A DNA stretch of 64,000 nucleotides, from NCBI GenBank assembly GCA_000469685.2, contig LS997566.1, forward strand, positions 4,115,107 through 4,179,106, in the 5' to 3' direction. The notes under the pieces were generated by a model. That model did not search any database, was not told where the DNA came from, and saw only the letters and a program-made list of their open reading frames with translations. Position 1 is the stretch's first letter, and each line of letters opens with the position of its first letter. Shown one piece after another: positions 21,119-33,565 of the stretch. Position numbers and translations under genes: made by a program. Source of the DNA: Haemonchus contortus. Lineage: Eukaryota; Nematoda; Chromadorea; Rhabditida; Trichostrongylidae.

Positions 21119-22240
21119 TACGCCCACTGCCATTACTAAGACCACGTGATTGCTGCTCATCTACTCGTAATTTGCTTGCAAGTCTAGCAGTCTGTACGTC
21201 AAGTTGTCTTCTTGTCCATCTGAGGAAGGAGCTCAATTGTCGACGGCTGTCATACATACAACCCCTGTCATCAGAAACAACCGACCAACATCGCAGAAAA
21301 CCCAAAAATTGGCCACGCTCGCGAACTATCATTCAACTATGATATTCGGATTATGATTACCCCTCTTACTTCTTCATACAAGAGGAACACTTGGTGCCAG
21401 ATCAGAGAGTAGGCATGGGGTTGCGACTGGGAAAGAGCCTACAGTGATGTCACGGATCAGCGCAAAAGGCTGAACTCACAGATCGTCCGGATAACCAACT
21501 AATACAGTAATAACTATACCCTCGATGTATATTTGTTGAACGATTTCCTATGCACAATTGACAGTACTTTAAAAGTTAGGTAGGCCGGCTTCATGTCTGT
21601 AATAGGTGTAGGCCCTGAACTGCGAATGGATCGGACGGTCCTACCCAGAATATCACCTGACCATGAGATCTGTTTAGCTTTCCAAAGAGCTTTATTCTAC
21701 CTTTTCACGCATTGAGACTGAATGATAGCAGAAAAGGGCTTATCATAGAGCCCTCAAGCATTTCATGAGGTTTTCCAGCGCCACTGTCAACATTACCGCA
21801 CCGGCCACGGGTACCTCGTTCAACTCCCGGGACTGTACGTATCGGAGCATAGCCGAGCATCGGAGGATAGTCGAGGATGGAACGAGTGCATTGAAGGATG
21901 GCCCATGCAATCGAATGCCGACGGTGGCAGAGGTTTCGAAGTCACCAGCGATTCATTGCACCGTTTCGCTTTCCGATTAGGTGCCATCTGGCGCCAATCT
22001 AGCAAGCCTACGAAGGATACGAGGTCCATCAATGCCACCTCAAAGGCATGACCAAGAGAGCCGATGTTTGAATTTGAAAAGTGGCTGATCCCAAAAACCG
22101 ATTCCATTCTGGACATGGGGTCCTTCCCGAATACCATTCTCAAGAAGCAGAATTTCTAGCTCCTAGACTGAACATTTCATCTCATATTCTTTCGCCCTTC
22201 CTTGATCACTTCTCATTATAATCAATTTGACGATGTTTAG
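21119..22240. other. unassigned, upstream of the dehydratase gene
   Basis: The first exon(s) of the dehydratase should lie here, since the first recognisable exon has no start codon. The minus-strand open frame 21820-22143 has no recognisable features. Confidence 0.35.
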
Positions 22241-25200
22241 CAAGAACCAGATGATCCAGCGTGCGATCCAAGTAATCCAAAAGAGCTTACTTATCAACAA
22301 ATCTCCATCGCTCATCACAAACTCAAGATAAGTCCCATGTTGGTAGTCATATATCATCAGCAAGTGAACAAATTCGTTTCAAGGAGGTGTGATACGTACG
22401 GACTGCCGGTATTCTCGCCACCTTTCGAAAATGACTGGTTGTGAAGTTTACTTGAAAATGGAAGTGAATCAGGTCAGAGAACTCAGGACCCTGAGTAGGA
22501 AGGGAGTTGTGGGTTCTACGGGTGAACAAGAAAGCTCAAGATATCAAGAATCGTTCATAAAATAGCTCAAAGACACTCACTGCACTTTTTAAGGATACTG
22601 GTAGCTTCAAAGAAAGAGGTGGACGGTACGCATTGATGTGTCTCACTGAAGATGAGAAGAAAAACGGGGTACGTAGCGAATCGTTCTATAAATCTAATAT
22701 CCATGGTAACACATTGACGATCCCACATCACAATGTTTTGCAAAAAAAAGCAAACAAACAAATGACATAAAGTGCAATGTGACTGTTACTAAAAGGAAGA
22801 TTCAGTCCGGCACTTGGCTCTTACAGTAACCCCCTGGCAGTGAGCCCAAAGCCCCTTTTCGACGCGTCGTATATACGTATGTGATGGGTAAAAATTTGCG
22901 TGTTAACATGTGTCGGATTACTGTAAGAGACGAGTGCCGGACTGAATTTTCGTTCCTGTGTGACTGTTTATCTTCTCGGATGTTCCCTATTTGGGAATAG
23001 GAAGGGACATGGTCTTGTTGGTAGGAACTTCATCAAAGGTTTTCCTCTGGAAGATCCCTGTCCGAACGAACATTTCGTTCCACTCAAGTCATTTACTGAT
23101 AGCAGATTCGAATGAAAAGCCCGTTTGAAACTCTCGGTTTATATAAGGGCTGGCTCCCTGGCTTACCCAACTGTAAGCCACATGAGCCTTTGAACGATTC
23201 TGCAAACCTGAAAGGAATTCGAATAAGTGGTATTACCCAGGAGGGCATAGGTCTACACCAGAACTTGGTCTCCTTTTGATTTTTACAGAAAAAATGGCAA
23301 AATACTCATTCTCCAATCGTTTTGAACATTTCAGGTCTTCGCAGCTTCGGCAGGCAATCATGCACAAGCCATAGCGATTCATGGCAAACGACTCGGCATC
23401 AAGGCTAACGTTGTGATGCCTCGACATGCACCCCTTATGAAAATCTCAAAATGCAAAGAACTTGGCGCAAATGTTATCATTGAGGTGCTGTTCTCAGTCG
23501 TTGGTATACTGCACAATTTGCTTTATTAAGTGCTGGTACTGGTTGATAGCATTTCATCGAATGTAGCAATGTTACAGGGTAAAGTTTGAATGACTGGGGC
23601 TATTTATGGGCAAGCCTCAGCCAGGGGGAGCCACTTCTTCACGAACTGGCTCAGACATAATTGTCGGAATGAAATCGCACGATCGCTCAGTGAAGGTTAA
23701 TTTCAGGGAAAAGACATTTCTGTGTCTAAACAGCTGGCTTTGAAGCTTGCTAAGGAAAGTGGAGGAAAATACATTAATGGATATGACATGATAGAAGTAT
23801 TAGCTGGAGCTGGCACAGTTGCTGTCGAGATTTTCGACCAGGTTTCATCTATTTTCTGCAGCCCGCAACACTCACAAGATATTCTAATTCAGCAGTCTCT
23901 CAATCTGGTAACCCCAGCATTTTGTTGGATTTTTCAGGTTGGCGATGTCGATGCCATACTGGCTCCTGTAGGTGGAGGTGGACTTTTGGCTGGCTGTTGT
24001 GTAGCCGCTAAAGCGCTGTCTCCGAACACTAAAGTGATAGGGTTGGTACCGGAAACTGTTCCATCCTTCATTGTGAGTTTACTGATCCTTCGGAAGATAG
24101 GAATATGAAAAATCATCAGAGAAACTGATGTTAATTTAGAAAGCTCTTGAAGCTGGTAAGCCTGTCTTCACTGTAAGCAATCCTACACTAGCCGATGGCC
24201 TGGCTGTACCTGTTGTTGGCTACAATTCATTCCATACTGTGAAAAGTAAGAGCGTCAAGGGGTCTGGCGAGCTCGGAAGTATTCAGTGGAGATAATATTT
24301 TCGTTCCTTTAGATATAGTCCACAAGGTGATTCCCGTAAAGGAAACCGACATCGCTGTTGGGATACTGCGGCTACTCGAAACAGAAAAGGCACGTGAACT
24401 ATCTCAGCTGAGAGGGCCACTTCGGCTTCCTTGACTCATTTTTTGTATAATATTCTCTACCATATCGAAGTTGATACATATAACCAGTTATCAGAGGCAC
24501 CGGGGACTTAGTGGGCCAGTAGGAACGAAAGGGTTCCTTCCCTTCTTTCCTACTGGTCCACTTTGGCCTCGTACGCAAGTAAGAGGAAGGTACGCATGGG
24601 TACAGCCAGTAAAAGCAAAAATACAAAGTAGTCAATGATTAGGTTGTTGCTGAGGGTGCTGGTGCTATTGGTCCGGCTGCACTACTCGCTGGATGCCTTC
24701 CAGAATTAGCTGGAAAAAAGATTGTTTGTATTGTTAGCGGTGGAAATATTGACTCGACAATGGTTGGCAGATGTATCGAGAAAGGTAATCTACGCACCCT
24801 TACCACTTATTCTTTGGGCTGTTCTCCTACGTAAATGATGTAGTCTATTTAAGGTTTAGCCGTTGATCATCGTCTAGTCCGTTTCGAAGTGCTCATCTCA
24901 GATCGGCCGGGTGGTGTGGCCGAGATGAGTTCGATTATAGCTGCTTGCGGGGCCAGTATCAAGGATATGGCCATGGTCAGTGAATGCTGAAAAAGATTAC
25001 ATTTGAGTAATTTCAAAAAGAACTGAGACGCTCATCGACTTTCTTGGCCGATACTGCAGGCCGAGTAGACCCCAGCCGGAGTGGAAGCAGTCATTATACC
25101 GAAAGGAAAAACTTATGCTTTGGGGTCATGAAATGACGTTCACTGAAATTCTCTCAACCCAGGACATTCCGAAGCTATTCGGGATTGTGCCACATCCTAG

Positions 25201-25482
25201 AATTAGAAAGAGTTCAAAGTTTAGATACCTCTTTTGACTTTTGAAGATGCCGCGCGCATTCAGGAGCGAGCATTTCACCGAAGTGATGCGTTTACTGTAG
25301 CCGTCAGAGTAGTTGCGGAAACTCGTGACCGAGAACACGCTCACGAGCTTCATGACAAGCTCAAAAAGAGGTAAACCACATTTGACTGCCTGGTCATTGG
25401 TGGAATAGTAGAGTAAGAGTTATTGGATTATAGATATGGTCCTGACAGCACTTTATGCACGTTCCATGGACAACTAAATTAA
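22241..25482 (+). CDS. serine/threonine dehydratase (PLP-dependent, ACT domain), 5' end missing
   Basis: Exons 22241-22331, 22384-22472, 22594-22668, 23335-23484, 23707-23841, 23938-24072, 24140-24245, 24313-24389, 24643-24784, 24854-24979, 25247-25370, 25434-25482 give 432 residues. Fold-type II PLP enzyme: GSFKERGG carries the Schiff-base lysine, SAGNHAQA the substrate loop, PVGGGGLLAG the phosphate-binding glycine loop, and CIVSGGNID the late PLP-contact region. The last exons encode an ACT-like domain (LVRFEVLISDRPGGVAE) that binds regulatory ligands. The enzyme deaminates L-Thr or L-Ser to 2-oxobutyrate or pyruvate in the cytosol; serine racemase is a relative but lacks ACT. Odd points: a GC donor after exon 8 (AAG|GCACGT), a weak GTCCCA donor after exon 1, and no start codon found, so an upstream exon is missing from the model. 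Confidence 0.85.
22801..22946. mobile_element. MITE-like element in a dehydratase intron
   Basis: A 146-base unit bounded by terminal inverted repeats: TTCAGTCCGGCACTTGGCTC and TTACAGTAA on the left match TTACTGTAAGAG and GAGTGCCGGACTGAA on the right. It has no coding capacity. It sits in intron 3 and leaves splice signals intact. Confidence 0.7.
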
Positions 25483-26509
25483 TGGCGATGAAAAAATGAA
25501 ATGAAAACAGAATCTCAATCGCATTATTCTTCGAATCCGTCAACATTTATGCATTTCCGAAAGCGTTAAGATGTCTTGTTTGGAGGATTTCTGGATATAA
25601 ATGTTGCACGTTCATTATCGACCTACTCCTTTACAATACAGTACGGCCGTCAATTATCATTACTTCACTAGTTGTCACCCGCGACTCGACTCCCACGCTG
25701 TGATGAGACTCAAGATGGACACGTCGGGTATAGCGAATGTCGTTGTGCCATTTCATATGAACCTCTCTTTCGTTAGTCTCCATGGGTGACATGAAACCCC
25801 AACTCGGGCTCAAAGAGTTCGACAGTGACCGCGAGGTACTGACCCAGTTTCGGCGGGACAGTGACCAACGGCATCTCATGACCCATAATGAGGTACGTCA
25901 CTAGGTTATGCAGTGACCTTTGGGAGAGCACTAATCAACTAGATCCATCAAGACATCGAATCGACAGCAGAACGCTCTCGAAGCCTAATGACCTAGCCTG
26001 GTATCTCTAGAGATTCGGTCTTCGGACCACGGATGACATAGCGCAAAACCTGTCAGTACTTTAGGGATGCAAGGAACGCCCAATTAAGGGTTCAAGTCCC
26101 GTCCGACGTCATTTTTCCCTTTGATGGGACTTTCACTGTGTATCACGGCCCCCATTATCGTGAATGAGAATTTTTCGCATGTGTTTATGTTTTTTCATGG
26201 CTTAGGGTGATTGAAAATGGGAAAGGCTCATTAGCAGGAGTATATAAAATGAGAAGCTTTATTGCAAAAGTAATTGCCTAAAACACCGCATACAATGATA
26301 CGTTTGTATGTGATATACTTACCTTCACATTGGTATTCTTACGTGCTTGTTCAGGAGTTGTAGGGCGTGTATGACGTAGGGATGGTCGGACTGAAGAAGT
26401 TCGAACATGGAATCCGGATGGTATACGTCTAGTACGGACTACTCTTTACAAAGTCCTCTCTATGCCTTCTAAGTCAGTTATAATGTGTTGGAATGAAACC
26501 GCATTGAAT
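25483..26509. other. intergenic, nothing recognised
   Basis: A tRNA-like 3' half (GGGTTCAAGTCCC near 26087) has no matching 5' half. Open frames at 25601-25879 overlap on both strands. Confidence 0.35.
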
Positions 26510-26700
26510 ACGCAGCTGGTCGCATAGGGCACCACTCGTGAGGCCACCCAGACAGCTTTGCGCAGAGGCGATAACGTGACCAATGAGGCTCTGCCGAGGT
26601 GCGTTTATTGCTGGTTGAAAACTTTTCCCAATTGCCCGCGATGGTCCCTGAAACATGGGTGCCATACGCAATTTTTGAACGCCCCCTGGGGGCAGTACTG
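26510..26700 (+). repeat. dispersed repeat, copy A
   Basis: About 165 bases starting at the GCAGCTGGTCGCA region match copy B at 27565-27750 with few differences, for example the shared GCTTTGCGCAGAGGCGATAA and GGTTGAAAACTTTTCCCAAT. Both end at GAACGCCCC(C/T)(T/A)GGGGGCAG. Sequence beyond 26700 is not shared with copy B. Confidence 0.7.
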
Positions 26701-27564
26701 TGTGAAATCACCTGGAGGTAGGGCATGGGATCAGGGGCTACGATTTGGTTGGCAAACGACTGCCCCTCAATAAGATGTTGAACGTGAAATATGCCGTTAG
26801 GGACGATGCTCCGTATCAATTGTGCACCAGAGGGTGCGCCATGCATTCAACTTCGATCAGCTCCGTAGAATCATTTGAATGACTTTTCGATCAGGTTGAC
26901 ATAAACAGAAATAACGTCATAAATTTCGGAATAACGCTTATATCGCTTTAGTAATCCTTTCATTGCAGAGGAAGGAAACTGATTTATATTTTGCCGATTT
27001 ACTGTCATTGATTTTTTGTTACCTTCTTATCTAATCAATCTTATTCGATCGATCGGTTCGAGCTATTTGAACCCTAACTTACCTTTCCAAGCTTAAAATA
27101 GTAACTTCTTTCTCCAGAATATTTCCTATGTAAGGAACGTCGCGAATGTGAGGTCACACAGTGCCTGTTTGTTATGCTTCAGGGAAATTAGCGCTCTCTG
27201 AGGTTTCCATCCAGGATTATTTCGTCGGGCGTTGTTTATTTTGACTGATTTTTCGCTACTAGTTTGGCTGGTTTTTCTTCTTCAATTGCTGTATAATCGA
27301 TTCAAAATGCTCGTGCATTTGCTGACACCAATTACATCACAGCAGATAATATTCTTATGGGTTCGATCAAAAGAGATGAGGAAATACTAGAAAACTGCAG
27401 GACTTTGATGGCAAAAGGGTATTCATATTTTGGGACATTAGGAGAAGTTGATCGAACAGTCTAATGGTTCTTTAGGTCTACAGAAGAAAGAGCCATCGTT
27501 ACTGGTGTATACCAACCGGGTCATTTGGCCACGTTCATCGCAACAGCAAACTCGGCCCATATAC
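26701..27564. other. intergenic, nothing recognised
   Basis: A minus-strand frame overlapping copy A (26478-26846) has no independent support. No exons, RNA genes or further repeats were seen. Confidence 0.35.
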
Positions 27565-27750
27565 GATGCCAGCTGGTAAGGGCACTGCCAGTGAGACCAC
27601 CCATACAGCTTTGCGCAGAGGCGATAACGTGACCAATGAGGCTCTGCCGAGGTGCGTTTATTGCTGGTTGAAAACTTTTCCCAATTGCCCGCGATGGCCC
27701 CTGAAACATGGGTGTCATACGCAATTTTTGAACGCCCCTAGGGGGCAGCA
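27565..27750 (+). repeat. dispersed repeat, copy B
   Basis: Second copy of the element at 26510-26700, in the same orientation about 1.05 kb away. The high similarity suggests recent dispersal or a local duplication. Confidence 0.7.
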
Positions 27751-28409
27751 AGGGTGAAAGAGTGAGACCGATTGTAAGTGAGGTTCCACCTAAGGAACTT
27801 CTCGACTTGGTGGAAATATCAGCTTTTGAAGGTGGTCTGTGTCCGTTGTCAAGTTGTTTGGTTATTTCCGAATAGGATCATTTCTTTGCTCCCTCCCATG
27901 AAAAGTGTGGGTCAACAGAGGAGCAGTGCGAAATACGCTGCCGTTGTGAGTACGGTGAAAAGGTCGTTTTTGGAAGCTTTCTTCGCTTGCTGCATATAGC
28001 GGCTGGTTTGATTTTTGAAGGGATTTGCTTTCTCGGAGATGTTCACAATGGTCATTGGTTAAGTTTGTGGTCTTCTGCTTACTTGTTTCAGAGTTTGTGG
28101 CTGACTCTTATCTGAGGGGATTTGTGAGTAAAAGCAAACACAGGGAGAAGTTCTCAGAGGAATGTCCCTACAGTTTGGGATTGGGATGGTGATTACACGA
28201 GGTCTTCGAGCATCGAATCAATGCGGTCAAGCTGTAGATGTGTTCGGTGAACTTTGATAATCTAGGGGGATGTATTTGAATCTGAAGCTTACTGGTCCGG
28301 TGAAAATGTGAAGCGTGGGAGGCCGCTAGTTTAGGTGAAGCTGATGTGCATCCGACAAAGCTCCGTTGAAGCTACTCTGAACCATGTTACGGAAATTTGT
28401 CGTAATGAT

Positions 28410-29048
28410 GTGATGAAGCCGCAGATGAAGTCGCAGGGTAAGAGCGAGAGCGAAAATGATGTTCCAGTGATGTTTCAGCTACTCCTAAGCGAGCAATGCG
28501 TTCACTGTATTCGCTGCCATTTAATGCTATAGAGACCTCCCCTTTCTCTAAAGTCACATAAATCATTTGTCTATCCCCTCTGCCTGAATGATTTTTTAGT
28601 GATAAGAGCAGCGTGCGATACGGTACAAATTTTGTCCGATGGCCGGCGGGCACTTCGGCTCATACGGGCCGAACCCACACCCCTCCCTTGGAGGGAGTGT
28701 GGGTTCGGCCCTGCTGAGCCGAAGTGCCCGCCGGCCATCGGACGCCGGGTACTTCAGCAAGTCGGGTTTACTACGGCAACCTACAGCATCCGTGGATTCC
28801 TATTTGGTCGACTGTTGCTTATTTGCTGTGCGATCAGAGCGTAGCGGATAAGCTCTTCGACCCATGTTTGCGAAGCCACGGGTTCGGTTTCCGGATGTGT
28901 TCAAAGTGACTTTGGAGAAAGAGAGGTCTGTATAGCGACAAATGGCAGTGAATACAGTGAACGCATTGCTTAGGAGTAGCTGAAGCACCACTGGAACATC
29001 TTTTTCTTTCTGGCTTCTATCCTGCTACTTCATCTGAAGCTCCATCAC
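28410..29048. repeat. foldback element with GC-rich central hairpin
   Basis: Outer arms 28410-28560 and 28898-29048 are imperfect inverted copies (for example CAGCTACTCCTAAGCGAGCAA against TTGCTTAGGAGTAGCTG). Between them lies a nearly perfect 110-base hairpin, 28634-28743, whose arms begin GTCCGATGGCCGGCGGGCAC and which is far more GC-rich than its surroundings. This looks like a foldback transposon, possibly with a second element nested inside it. No transposase frame is present. Confidence 0.7.
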
Positions 29049-29905
29049 AGTATTTCACGATGGAGTTGGCAATTTGCTGGATGTGAAGATGAAATCCATT
29101 TAATTTGCTGCATTCTCACTATCATTTTGAACTTGCAAACTCCTTCGTAACCACTGAGAATCGAAAGCCCTAACTTTTACATAGAGCAAGTATTCACGCA
29201 GCTCGTGTTTCAAGGAAATGCCTGGGAGATGGGAAGAGTTGGAATCTAATGGAGAAAACGTTGGATATCATCTACCCACTGGGCTTTGGAACCACAATTC
29301 CTTAAGTACTTTTTCAACTTACCATTAGCAGACTTTCCGAGATGGTCTCCTACCATGAAAAGGTCAGGGAGCTCGTGGTGCACATTTGGGTGAATTCCAC
29401 TGTCAACAATTCCTAATATCCTGATCAATCTGTCGTCTAACGAAAACATCTTCTCTTGCACCTACGACAAGACCATTCATGGATTTCAAATGCCCATTAA
29501 TCAGATTGCGGTATTATATGATGATAACGTATCTGACGATTCCAAGAAGCAAATCTGCTGAGAACAAATCTCAAAAAGAACCGAACCGAGTTCAAGAACT
29601 GAGATCTCAATAGCGATTATGCCCAAATACTGGTTACACTGTGTAATTTATGGTTTGAAGGTGTAAAAAATGTCGATACATCCCCTTTATACATAACTAT
29701 TAACATATTACTAACTATATACAGATGATGTGACCAAATTCACTGGCAATGACAACATTCACCATTCCGAGTACTGAACAACAAATGTCTATCTCAACAA
29801 TGACGAATATGAGAAAAACTGGTAAATACCGTCTCACGGGGTACTACTCGGATTTCATTCCTAACTCGAGAAGCTTTCCTTTTCCAACACATGAATACAT
29901 TCTGT
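29049..29905. other. 3' flank of the chemoreceptor gene
   Basis: No exons recognised. The minus-strand frame 29246-29461 has no clear domain. Confidence 0.35.
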
Positions 29906-32900
29906 CTAACATTCCTGGAACAAAACAATCACCAAATAGAAGCTGTTGGAAAAAATGTGAAATGTTTAATTTACCTATTAAAAATCACATACGGCACAAT
30001 TACGGCATCAAAATAGAGCATAGTCGTCACTTGAGCCAATAAAACTTCTAATTCGGTAAGATCACGAATGAAAAAGCTCCAGAAATAGAAAAAGATTAGT
30101 TCAAGTGCCACCATAAAGGAAATCTGAAGCAGTTTTCGAGTATGAATTGAATGAATATAGTTGTATCCATTGACTAAATGCAGTCACCTGTGCGGTCATT
30201 TGTATTTCTTTACTCGTACGGCAGGAAATATTTTTTCGAATATATAGAATCACAAAAATCGAGACATATATAGGGATATTTATAATCAAATTGGCATAAG
30301 TGCTGACAGAATCCATGCTGGAATGCAACTGTAGAATTGAATTGTTTGGAAGCTTCATGAGAATTGTTAGATACCAGTGCAATCCACTCAATCTGCTGAA
30401 CTAATGAGTACCGGGAAATGTGACCGGAGAGTTTTCAACCCTCAAGTTTAAGCTCATCCCAACTAAGCGATCTTGCAGGAATACACAACGAACCGTAGTG
30501 AGACGCTCCCCGCCGATGGAACGCATTTGGGCTCTAATCAGGAATACATTAAGTATGTAATAGAATGGATACTGGTTAGTGCTTCCGAAGGAGAGCGGTT
30601 GCGAAAAGGTGAGTCTTTCCTGCTCTAACCAGTATAATAACACATCCTTTTCTTCCCCCTGGCGTTTGTCCCGCACCGTCGCGGGGTCCGTTGTTCTTAT
30701 AAGTTGTCTCCAATTCTCTCTATCTGTGGCATCTTCTGCCTTGGGATTCGTTTCGGCAAGGCCTTTCTTGATTACGTCGCTGACTCTTGATGTACCACAG
30801 CCATGACGTCTCTGGCTGTTGTTAGGCAGTGAGTAGTGCGAATGATTGTATTGAACTCATCGTACATGCCCTTGACTGAGGATATCAGGTGTTCCGTTTT
30901 CGTAGCGCCAGAAGACTTGTCGGGGTAGATGGACAAACGCCTCTCTCGATCGAGGAAGGTTAGGGAGCAGGGTCTACGCTTTTTCTGCGGTCTATTTCTC
31001 CAACGCTTTTCATGCTTTAAGGATAGCTTCGTTGTAGACCTTTGTAGCATGAAGCTGTGAAGCCTGTTGCTAGGAGCCAGGAGCCTGTCGGAGTATCCCT
31101 TTCATCTACGCCTGACCCCAGTAGACTTCCTCAGGATTGCACCCAGTATCACAACACATCTTGATACCAATTACACAACTACAGGTGGAAGTTCTTCTCA
31201 GTTTCCTGGGATGATTCCTCGCCTCACATATGTAAAGCAATGCCATTTTGTGCCAAGCTTCTTCCCCACCCACACTTACTACCATATCCTGCTGACCTAC
31301 TGCTTTGAACAACATAAACACTGAATAGTATTTTAAAAAAACTTACATTAGCAGATCACGAGCGTACGGTAAATCAAGCACAAAGTTAAAAAGATATTCT
31401 GGATCAAATATGGTTCCCATGTAATCACTTTGAGTGAGTACGAACAAAGTAATATAATAAAAGATGACAAAGGTTATGCATCCCTGAAAAAGGAGCTCAG
31501 ACGAAAGGGATGCCAATGTAAAGCAGAGAAATCAGAAAAAGTAAAAATTATACAGAAAATTCCTTTTGCGGCCTCTACGACAGCGCGAGGTCAACGCTAG
31601 GATGGAGGAGAAGAAGAGCTCATGGAAGAATCTGTTAGACTGTCGCAACAATAATTGCGGATTCCATGCCACAACATTTCCCGTCGAGCTTTATAAGTGC
31701 GCGAGCCACCATAAAGCCGATCGTATGTCATTTTGAACGTCTGTTCCTCGGCTTTCAAATGCGAGCTTTTCTTAGTGCTTCACTGAACATTTGCGTATCT
31801 ACGTATGTTTCCAAATTCTATATGGATAAGCACGATTTACGCATCGTTCCTTCACCAGTCCAAATTGGGCCGCTCTGCAGCCGAAGCTACCCACAACGTT
31901 AGCCATGTTTGAGGAGGGGATGCAGCTCTAGAAAAGGCATACAACTTTGGTTAACGAACTTTGCTCAAGAAAATGGAAGTCTTCAAGATCAACCTAGTTG
32001 CGGTCGCAAGTCGTCGCTGTACAACGAACATCTAAAAGCTGCCGTAGAAGCAAATCCAACAAGCAGCACAAGAACTTAAGAGTACTAGGAGTACAATACC
32101 TGGGAAAGTCCGCAATAATCGAAACCCGCAACTAGACTTGCGACAACCTTTCATATGGGACTGTTCCAAAGGCTTTTGAGGGAAGTGCTACCATCTGTAC
32201 AACAGAAAGCTACAATCAAGGTTCAATATTCATGTCCTATAACGAAACGATAACGGGTTCATGTCTCTACTTAGGACTGGGAAGAGACTCAAAACTGGGA
32301 TGACCAACTTGCGAGGTGACTTCTCGACAAGGACGATGAAGTTAAAGGGATTAGAACTTGGCGAGCAGAATGACCATTTCTCGGTACTATTTGGGACAGC
32401 TCCTAGACGACTTTGACACTTTGACTCTAGGGTTTGGAGCACTGTCATGCTGAAAGTACCGCTTTTTTGCTATTTGAACGGGAATTGGACTGAGGTCTCA
32501 GAGATAGCATTTCGATGCTTTCAGCCGACAAACGATTGTATTGACAAAGGAGATTTTGGCCCGAGAAATTTTTCGGATCTAAGTGCCAACAATTTCCAAA
32601 ACCCATACAAACATACAGGCATACACTTGCTCTTATTCTTGCCCAGGCAAATTACCTTCAAATTACCAGATAGCTGCGCTGTTCAGCTTGGTATCTCGTT
32701 ATACAATGTTGTGTATATTGTTACTACTAATTACCTTCAGTATAGGTCTGCGAAGAAATCTCTTCGCCTGTACTGGAAGCACAGTGTAGAAGAAGCGATG
32801 TAACGCTAAAAAAACGTGCAGAGCAAACCATAATGAAATATGGAATAAGAAGTAGAGTTCCAAGTATCTGCGAATAAAATTAGTTAATAGAGTCACCTCA

Positions 32901-33531
32901 TTAACTGGAAATACGAATTCTTACTCTGTAGAGCCTATAGTAATGATCCTCATCAAGGTTTGAACTTGCTATTGCTAATGCAATGAATTGCGAAAGAAAA
33001 TAGAGCAGCGCATTGAAGGAGATCAGAAATAGTAATGTAAACGAAAATCCAGAATCCCATGAGCAATATGATCGAATCGCCTGAAAGACTTTGTCTTCAA
33101 TCAACATCAAGGTTCCTCCGTGATTTTATGAAAGTAGTAGGTCTATCGATAAAGCTGCTCATGAATACAATTAAAGCTTTATAACTTAGGCCTTTCATCT
33201 AGACGGTTGTTGAATTTTCATTAGTTCTGAAAAAGAATAAAGCTTTTTTACATTTCTCTGGTAAGATCGACTAGAATCTCGTTGACACTAAAATTTCTAA
33301 CTAATTTCGCACTAGTCAAAAAAAAATGCAAGTTGCCCAACACAGTATAAAAATGAGACTCTGTCTGCATTTCAAACTAACCTTGAGGAAGAGTATATGC
33401 ATGATAATCGAGATTAGACTGACTGTGATAAGAGTTGTCAAAACAACTGCTCGATCAATCTCACCATCTATTGGATAAGCCGAAGGTGACTCTGTATCCG
33501 TTAGATTTCGGACATCACTCTCATTCCCCAT
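29906..33531 (-). CDS. nematode 7TM chemoreceptor-type GPCR
   Basis: Seven exons, 33360-33531, 32966-33080, 32735-32867, 31347-31483, 30188-30317, 29975-30123 and 29906-29942, encode 290 residues with all phases consistent. The N-terminus MGNESDVRNLTDTES carries N-glycosylation sites. Membrane segments in order: TTLITVSLISIIMHILFL; FWIFVYITISDLLQC; ISLWFALHVFLALHRFF followed by the cytoplasmic PVQAKRFLRR; ITFVIFYYITLFVL; LIINIPIYVSIFVILYI; FMVALELIFFYFWSFF; and YFDAVIVPYVIFN. The ISDLLQC and FLALHRFF motifs are typical of Srt/Srx-like serpentine receptors. Start chosen because a TTTTCAG acceptor lies 25 bases upstream. The exon 1 donor (A|GTCTC) is weak but fits the phase; a GTTAGT donor 22 bases earlier does not. 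The C-tail is unusually short. Introns 3 and 4 hold transposon remnants. Confidence 0.75.
30600..31050 (-). mobile_element. RTE-like LINE 3'-end remnant in a receptor intron
   Basis: On the minus strand, KAEDATDRENWRQLIRTTDPATV reads as two adjoining blocks of the conserved RTE/BovB-type ORF2 C-terminus (the ...DREEWR...TADP motif). A second open segment, 30772-31050, is in another frame with a stop between, so the copy is decayed. It lies in intron 4 of the chemoreceptor, on the same strand. Confidence 0.45.
31826..32100 (+). mobile_element. mariner transposase N-terminal remnant
   Basis: Translating the plus strand in shifting frames gives FLHQSKLGRSAAEATHNVSHV, then FAQENGSLQDQPSCGRKSS and then HLKAAVEANPTSSTREL. 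These match the two helix-turn-helix halves of mariner transposase (the KLG.SAAEA.R.I and L.D.PRSGRP...L.A.VEADP.QT.REL motifs). Stops and frameshifts make it dead, and the catalytic DD34D half is missing. It lies in chemoreceptor intron 3, antisense to the gene. Confidence 0.7.
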
Positions 33532-33554
33532 AAGGTAGGATAGAATGGCCACTT

Positions 33555-33565
33555 CCTGAAAAGAA
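33555..33565 (-). promoter_or_regulatory. likely trans-splice acceptor of the chemoreceptor
   Basis: A CTTTTCAG acceptor lies about 25 bases upstream of the proposed ATG with no matching upstream coding exon, as expected for spliced-leader addition in nematodes. Confidence 0.45.

Noticed and set aside
26040..26110. A tRNA-like segment with GGGTTCAAGTCCC.
   Set aside because: No matching A box, anticodon arm or paired acceptor stem could be drawn upstream; probably a decayed tRNA-related repeat.
28634..28743. The GC-rich hairpin as a pre-miRNA.
   Set aside because: Arms are too long and too perfectly paired, GC-rich, and lie inside a foldback element.
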